DNA of 64,000 nucleotides, from contig JACJZJ010000004.1 of NCBI GenBank assembly GCA_020635675.1, positions 62,001 to 126,000 on the forward strand, read 5' to 3'. The stretch comes from Flavobacteriales bacterium. Lineage in GTDB: Bacteria; Bacteroidota; Bacteroidia; Flavobacteriales_F; PHOS-HE28. Within the stretch, counting starts at the first letter, position 1; each line of letters starts with the position of its first letter. Below the pieces are notes generated by a model. The model saw only the letters and a program-made list of their open reading frames with translations. It was not told the origin of the DNA and searched no databases. Made by a program: the position numbers and the translations under genes. Below are positions 60,476-64,000 of the stretch, one piece after another.

Positions 60476-60634
60476 TTATTTCTTGTCGGCCAGGAATTTG
60501 TCCACGTCCTCGGCGGGCAGGACCTGCTCCACGAACTGGTACCCACCGGTCTTGTCGGAGCGTACCATCTTGATCACCTTGGTGAACACTTTGGCGTCGG
60601 CCTTCTTCAGCGATGCAACGGTCTTCTTGGCCAT
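60476..60634 (-). CDS. DUF4295 family small protein
   Basis: This 52-residue protein reads MAKKTVASLKKADAKVFTKV, continues with VRSDKTGGYQFVEQVLP and ends FLADKK. It matches the DUF4295 family, which is restricted to Bacteroidota and nearly always lies between rpmG and ftsY. It is basic and may be ribosome-associated, but its function is unknown. It starts 12 bases after the rpmG stop. Confidence 0.9.
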   Translation of the reverse strand: MAKKTVASLKKADAKVFTKVIKMVRSDKTGGYQFVEQVLPAEDVDKFLADKK

Positions 60635-60646
60635 GGTCCCGTAGGA

Positions 60647-60829
60647 TTACTTGATCTCCTTGTGAATGGTCATTTTCCGGAGGATCGGGTTGTACTTCTT
60701 CAGTTCCAACCGTTCGGTGGTGTTCTTCCGGTTCTTGGTGGTGATGTAGCGGCTGGTGCCGGGCTGCCCCGAGGTCTTATGCTCCGTGCACTCGAGGATC
60801 ACCTGGACGCGGTTCCCTTTCTTGGCCAT
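60647..60829 (-). CDS. rpmG: 50S ribosomal protein L33
   Basis: This 60-residue ribosomal protein starts MAKKGNRVQVILECTEH and ends KKYNPILRKMTIHKEIK, both typical of L33. It lacks the paired Cys motifs of zinc-binding L33, so it is the zinc-free form. It is cotranscribed with rpmB upstream and DUF4295 downstream. Confidence 0.96.
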   Translation of the reverse strand: MAKKGNRVQVILECTEHKTSGQPGTSRYITTKNRKNTTERLELKKYNPILRKMTIHKEIK

Positions 60830-60854
60830 GGGTCAGCGGATGTTCGTCGTTGGT

Positions 60855-61094
60855 TCAGGCGGTGAGGTATCCCTTGGCCTTTGCGCGCTTGAGGGCCTCG
60901 CCGATGCCGATCTTGTTGATGGTGCGCATCCCGGCGGCGCTCACCCGCAGGGTGACCCATTTGTTCTCCTCCGGGAGGAAGTACCGCTTGTCCTGCAGGT
61001 TCGGCTCGAACTTGCGCTTGGTCTTGATGTTCGAGTGCGACACCCGGTTGCCGGTGACGACCTTCTTACCCGTGATCTGACAGACCTTGGACAT
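60855..61094 (-). CDS. rpmB: 50S ribosomal protein L28
   Basis: This 79-residue ribosomal protein has the L28 start MSKVCQITGKKVVTGNRVSH, then NIKTKRKFEPNLQDKRYF and a C-terminal Lys-rich helix. It is the first gene of the rpmB-rpmG-DUF4295-ftsY operon. Confidence 0.96.
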   Translation of the reverse strand: MSKVCQITGKKVVTGNRVSHSNIKTKRKFEPNLQDKRYFLPEENKWVTLRVSAAGMRTINKIGIGEALKRAKAKGYLTA

Positions 61095-61115
61095 GACACT
61101 TCACATTTCGGGCTG

Positions 61116-61123
61116 CAAAGGTA
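61116..61123 (-). promoter_or_regulatory. -7 promoter element of the rpmB operon
   Basis: On the minus strand this reads TACCTTTG, a perfect match to TAnnTTTG, 21 bases before the rpmB ATG. No exact -33 TTG was found at 19 bases. Confidence 0.6.
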
Positions 61124-61178
61124 GGACAAAGTTCCGATGTTCCACATGCCTGCACACCCACACACATACGGGGTCGGT

Positions 61179-62483
61179 TCAAAGCTCATCGCCTTCCTGC
61201 GGGACCGGTGCCTGCTTCCAAGCCTCTTCACCGCGGAGCAGTGCCAGACGGAGCATGTTCAACGCGGCCAGGGCGCTCCGCTTGATCACCAGGTCACGGG
61301 TCCCCGGGAAGAAGCCCTTCACGGAGCGAACGCCACCGGGACCTGCCACGGCCATCCACACCGTTCCGACCGGTTTCTCCGCCGTTCCCCCTTCGGGGCC
61401 CGCCACCCCGCTCAACGCGATGCTCCAATCGGTATGCAGCGCTTGTCGCACGCCAGCGGCCATCTTCTCCACCACCGGGCGGCTCACCGCCCCGTTCAGC
61501 TCCAACATGTCGCTCGGGATGCCCAGCTCCTCCATCTTCACCGCGTTGGCATAGCTGACCACACCGCCCGTGTAATAGGCCGAACTCCCTGGGACCGAGG
61601 TGATCAGATGGCTCACATACCCCCCGGTGCAGCTCTCGGCCAGCGCCAGCGTCTGACCTTTCCCCTTCAAGGCCAGCCCGACCACCTGCTCCAATCGGTC
61701 CTCGCCCTCCCCGAAGATCAACTCCGGAACGAGCCGGTACAACGCCTCGGCCTGGCGATCGACCCGACCGCGCGTGGCCACGGGGTCCTGCTCGGCATAG
61801 GCGGAGAGGCGGAGCTTGACGATGCCCGGACTGGGCAGATAGGCCAGTTTGATCCGGTCGGCCGCCAGACCGCTCTCCCAGGCCGCGATACGCTCGGCCA
61901 GGTGGCTTTCGCCCAGACCGGTGGTCAGCAGGGTGCGGTGGATGATGGTGGGTGGCCGGAACCGTTCGCGCAGCCGCGGAAGGACCTCCTGCCGCATCAT
62001 TGCCTTCATCTCGTAGGGCACACCGGGCATGCTCACGAATACACGCTCCCCCTTCGCGAACCACATCCCGCTGGCCGTGCCCCGTTCGTTGGGGACCACT
62101 TCGCACGTCTCCGGCAGGTCGGCCTGGGCGCGGTTGCTTTCCAGCGGGTCCCGGCCAAGTTGCTCAAAGAAGGCCACGATGCGCGCCTCGATGTCCGGAT
62201 GCCGCACCAGTCGGGTGTCGAAATACGTGCAGAGCGTGTGCTTGGTGATGTCATCCTTGGTCGGTCCCAGCCCCCCGGTGATCAGAACGATATCCGATGT
62301 GGTATCGTCCAGGGCCGAAGTGATGGCCGCAGCATCGTCCGCGATCGTCTGCACCCGCTTTGTGCGGATGCCGATGCTGCTCAATTCCGCCCCGATCCAC
62401 CCCGCATTGGTGTTGATCGTCTGCCCGATCAGCAGTTCATCGCCGATGCTGATCAGTTCCGCGGTGATCTCCCGGGTGCTCAT
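61179..62483 (-). CDS. cinA: CinA family protein (competence/damage-inducible protein; NMN amidase-type)
   Basis: This 434-residue protein has the N-terminal molybdopterin-binding-like/ADP-ribose pyrophosphatase domain (ELISIGDELLIGQTINTN, LITGGLGPTKDDITK, VSMPGVPYEMKAMM) and the C-terminal PncC-type amidase domain (ALAESCTGGYVSHLIT, SYANAVKMEELGI, ALSGVAGPEGGTAEKPVG). Together they can recycle pyridine nucleotides by deamidating NMN. Length is normal. The ATG at 62483 is chosen; a GACCTTTG element at 62490-62497 lies six bases upstream. Confidence 0.94.
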   Translation of the reverse strand: MSTREITAELISIGDELLIGQTINTNAGWIGAELSSIGIRTKRVQTIADDAAAITSALDDTTSDIVLITGGLGPTKDDITKHTLCTYFDTRLVRHPDIEARIVAFFEQLGRDPLESNRAQADLPETCEVVPNERGTASGMWFAKGERVFVSMPGVPYEMKAMMRQEVLPRLRERFRPPTIIHRTLLTTGLGESHLAERIAAWESGLAADRIKLAYLPSPGIVKLRLSAYAEQDPVATRGRVDRQAEALYRLVPELIFGEGEDRLEQVVGLALKGKGQTLALAESCTGGYVSHLITSVPGSSAYYTGGVVSYANAVKMEELGIPSDMLELNGAVSRPVVEKMAAGVRQALHTDWSIALSGVAGPEGGTAEKPVGTVWMAVAGPGGVRSVKGFFPGTRDLVIKRSALAALNMLRLALLRGEEAWKQAPVPQEGDEL

Positions 62484-62489
62484 GGGCAG

Positions 62490-62497
62490 CAAAGGTC
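62490..62497 (-). promoter_or_regulatory. -7 promoter element of cinA
   Basis: On the minus strand this reads GACCTTTG, seven of eight matches to TAnnTTTG, six bases before the ATG. Confidence 0.45.
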
Positions 62498-62541
62498 GCT
62501 GTTCTCTAGATCGGCGTGCCTATCGGATCGTTCGGCGATCG

Positions 62542-62560
62542 GTCGACCCACTGGGTCGAC
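62542..62560. other. Perfect inverted repeat between miaE and cinA
   Basis: GTCGACCC (62542-62549) and GGGTCGAC (62553-62560) form an 8-bp stem with a 3-base loop, 31 bases beyond the miaE stop. A second inverted repeat (GGTGAAC at 62572-62578, GTTCACC at 62590-62596) overlaps the miaE stop. There is no T-run. They may end the miaE transcript. Confidence 0.4.
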
Positions 62561-62591
62561 ACCGCAGGTGAGGTGAACAGGCCACCGTTGT

Positions 62592-63173
62592 TCACCCGTG
62601 CATCGTCGCTTCCCTCCCGTAACGCTCCATCATCCCCGCCTCGTGTTCCAGCCAGTCCTTCCAACGCCGGTCCACATCCACGCGGCCGCCGTACTTGCGG
62701 GCGAAACCGAGGAACGTGGTGTAATGGTCCGCTTCGCTGGCCATCAGGTCGCGGTAGAAGGCGCGCAGGTCCTCGTCCCCGACCCTTTCGCTCAATAGCT
62801 TGAAGCGCTCGCAGCTGCGGGCCTCGATCATCGCGGCGAAGAGCAGGCGGTCCACCAGGCGCTCCTCGCGGCTCCCCTCCTTCCGCATGAATTGCACGAG
62901 TTCGTTCACATAGCTGTCCTTGCGTTCAGGACCCAGGGTGAAGCCGCGGGCCTTGATCTTCTCCAACACCAGACCGAAATGGGCCATCTCCTCCTGCGCG
63001 ATGCGTGTGAGCGCCTCCACCAGCTCGCTCAGCTCGCTGTGCTTCACGATCAGGCTGATGGCGTTGCTGGCCGCCTTCTGCTCGCACCAGGCGTGGTCCG
63101 TGAGCACTTCGCTCAGGTCGCTGTTCACCAGGGCCGTCCATCGGGGATCGGTGGGAAGTCGGAGGCCGAGCAT
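62592..63173 (-). CDS. miaE: tRNA-(ms2io6A)-hydroxylase-like diiron protein
   Basis: This 193-residue ferritin-like protein resembles MiaE, which hydroxylates the ms2i6A modification at tRNA position 37. Diiron ligands are visible in two halves: HAWCEQKAASNAISL and IAQEEMAHFGLVLEKI (E-x2-H), then FAAMIEARSCERFKLL and LMASEADHYTTFLGFA. Length is typical. The ATG at 63173 (MLGLRLPTDPRW) is chosen because the family starts there; a longer upstream frame crosses a repeat tract. Confidence 0.9.
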   Translation of the reverse strand: MLGLRLPTDPRWTALVNSDLSEVLTDHAWCEQKAASNAISLIVKHSELSELVEALTRIAQEEMAHFGLVLEKIKARGFTLGPERKDSYVNELVQFMRKEGSREERLVDRLLFAAMIEARSCERFKLLSERVGDEDLRAFYRDLMASEADHYTTFLGFARKYGGRVDVDRRWKDWLEHEAGMMERYGREATMHG

Positions 63174-63187
63174 GGGGAGTTCGATAG

Positions 63188-63222
63188 CTGAAAGGTGAAA
63201 GTTGAAACTTGAAGGTTGGAGG
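63188..63222. repeat. Five 7-bp degenerate tandem repeats upstream of miaE
   Basis: Five consecutive heptamers (CTGAAAG, GTGAAAG, TTGAAAC, TTGAAGG, TTGGAGG) lie just before the miaE start, in the divergent region shared with the beta-propeller gene. The period equals that of the cphA/cphB tract. Confidence 0.75.
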
Positions 63223-63330
63223 CCGATGCAAAGTTGCGCGTATCGTCGGAAGTGATCGATACATCGCACGTCCACCAGGGACGGGGACCCGGACGGGAGG
63301 GTTACTTTCGGAGGACCAACTTCCACTGCC

Positions 63331-64000
63331 ATGATCGGATACCGCCTCCCGCACGTCCTGGTCTGCCTGGCCATCCCCTTCTTCCTGCCCGCCCAGCCCA
63401 CGTGGTACTGGCAGAACCCGCGTCCGTCGGGCAACATCCTGTTGGGCGTGGCCTTCGGGGATCCGACCCATGGGGTGGCCGTGGGCGAATACGGCACGGT
63501 GACCCGAACGAGCGACGCCGGTCAGCATTGGAGCCCACCGGTGACGGTCCACCCCCGCCACCTCAATTCCATCTGTGCCCTTGGCCCCGCCACCTATGTG
63601 GCCGCGGGGGACACCGGCACGATCCTGCGATCGGACGACGGCGGCCTGACCTGGACCGATCATTCCTTTGCCACAACGAGCCGCATCGCCAGCGTGGACT
63701 TTTCCGATGCCAACAACGGCATTGCGGTCGGCTGGTCGGGCATGGTGTTGCGATCCACCGATGGCGGGGTCACCTGGAACGCCATCAACAGTGGCACGAC
63801 CGGCTACCTCTATGGCATCCATTTCTCCTCCGCCCTCGTTGGCACCATCGTGGGCGACCTCGGCCCGAACGCGCTCATCCTGCGGACCACGGACGGGGGC
63901 GCGACCTGGGACCCGCAAACGGTCACCGCCGGCCAGCTTCGGGCCGTCGACTTCTTCGACGATGACAACGGTTTCGCCGTGGGGAACTCCGGCACCATCG
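63331..64000 (+). CDS. Secreted Ycf48/BNR-like beta-propeller protein (partial, runs off the window)
   Basis: The first 223 codons of a longer gene are present. A signal peptide (VLVCLAIPFFLPAQ) is followed by about five propeller blades of the photosystem assembly factor Ycf48 type: AVGEYGTVTRTSDAGQHW, AAGDTGTILRSDDGGLTW, AVGWSGMVLRSTDGGVTW, ILRTTDGGATW and the start of another. In Bacteroidota such proteins are usually T9SS-exported surface proteins with a C-terminal sorting domain, which would lie outside the window. TACTTTCG at 63303-63310 may be its -7 element. Confidence 0.85.
   Translation, partial: MIGYRLPHVLVCLAIPFFLPAQPTWYWQNPRPSGNILLGVAFGDPTHGVAVGEYGTVTRTSDAGQHWSPPVTVHPRHLNSICALGPATYVAAGDTGTILRSDDGGLTWTDHSFATTSRIASVDFSDANNGIAVGWSGMVLRSTDGGVTWNAINSGTTGYLYGIHFSSALVGTIVGDLGPNALILRTTDGGATWDPQTVTAGQLRAVDFFDDDNGFAVGNSGTI

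Noticed and set aside
61137..62576. A 479-codon plus-strand frame opposite cinA
   Set aside because: It is antisense to a complete CinA with all motifs and has no recognisable domain.
1..64000. Prophage, transposon or insertion sequence
   Set aside because: No transposase, integrase, terminase or capsid-like gene was found on either strand, and no terminal inverted repeats flank a block of genes.

Overview
The window reads as chromosomal DNA of a GC-rich member of the Bacteroidota, probably a Flavobacteriales-like lineage. The evidence is several large secreted proteins with type IX secretion (T9SS)-style C-terminal sorting domains, SprB/SBBP-type adhesin repeats, the cluster rpmB-rpmG-DUF4295-ftsY, a bacillithiol gene (bshC), paired lipoprotein/outer-membrane genes, and promoter -7 elements of the Bacteroidota form TAnnTTTG ahead of many genes. 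No transposase, integrase, phage gene, CRISPR array or rRNA was seen. One tRNA gene is present (tRNA-Ala, anticodon CGC). Coding density is very high and many neighbours overlap by 1 to 31 bases.

Layout. 1-0.86 kb: end of infC, then rpmI and rplT, closed by a strong terminator. 1-12 kb: a secreted structural protein, metG, a DUF1801 protein, an LD-carboxypeptidase, a DUF4412 protein, yraN, an rluB-type pseudouridine synthase, a secreted endonuclease I, tRNA-Ala, a TPR lipoprotein and recA. 12.6-21.1 kb: one gene for a giant surface protein of about 2,850 residues, containing 17 nearly identical 222-bp tandem repeats. 21.2-27.1 kb: rarA, a small membrane protein, a lipoprotein/outer-membrane pair, trmD and rplS. 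27.2-28.9 kb: two MscS-type channels. 28.9-32.6 kb: a two-gene signalling operon, a hybrid histidine kinase (HisKA-HATPase-REC-REC-Hpt) and a receiver-adenylate cyclase.

32.57-33.85 kb is the least ordinary stretch. Between the kinase and cphA lie two tandem units. Each unit is flanked by diverged copies of the kinase gene's 5' end/promoter (R1) and the cphA 3' end (R2), and each carries a different AT-richer membrane-protein gene. One of these genes is only 57 codons long.

33.8-37.6 kb: divergent cyanophycin synthetase (cphA) and cyanophycinase (cphB), with a tract of ten 7-bp tandem repeats in the shared promoter region. 37.6-41.5 kb: a lipoprotein, a LysM/periplasmic-binding fusion and guaA (GTG start). 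41.7-49.8 kb: a Calx-beta type secreted protein, bshC, and a secreted PNGase F-like protein whose N-terminal domain is split by a large insert. 49.8-57.3 kb: a DUF962 protein, a membrane-anchored papain-family protein, a haem-binding protein, and a five-gene operon (LolA-like protein, two MacB/LolE-type permeases, ATPase, outer-membrane beta-barrel). 57.3-64 kb: rimO, a LuxR-type regulator whose phospho-acceptor Asp is replaced by Glu, ftsY-DUF4295-rpmG-rpmB, cinA, miaE and the start of a secreted Ycf48-like beta-propeller.

Themes: translation and tRNA modification genes form the housekeeping backbone. Cell-surface display and envelope lipoprotein traffic form a second theme. A phosphorelay/cAMP module adjoins cyanophycin storage. 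The observations most worth following are the tandem R1/R2 cargo units, the homogenised 17-copy repeat, period-7 repeats in divergent promoter regions, the Glu-substituted receiver, the split PNGase F and the near-leaderless promoters.
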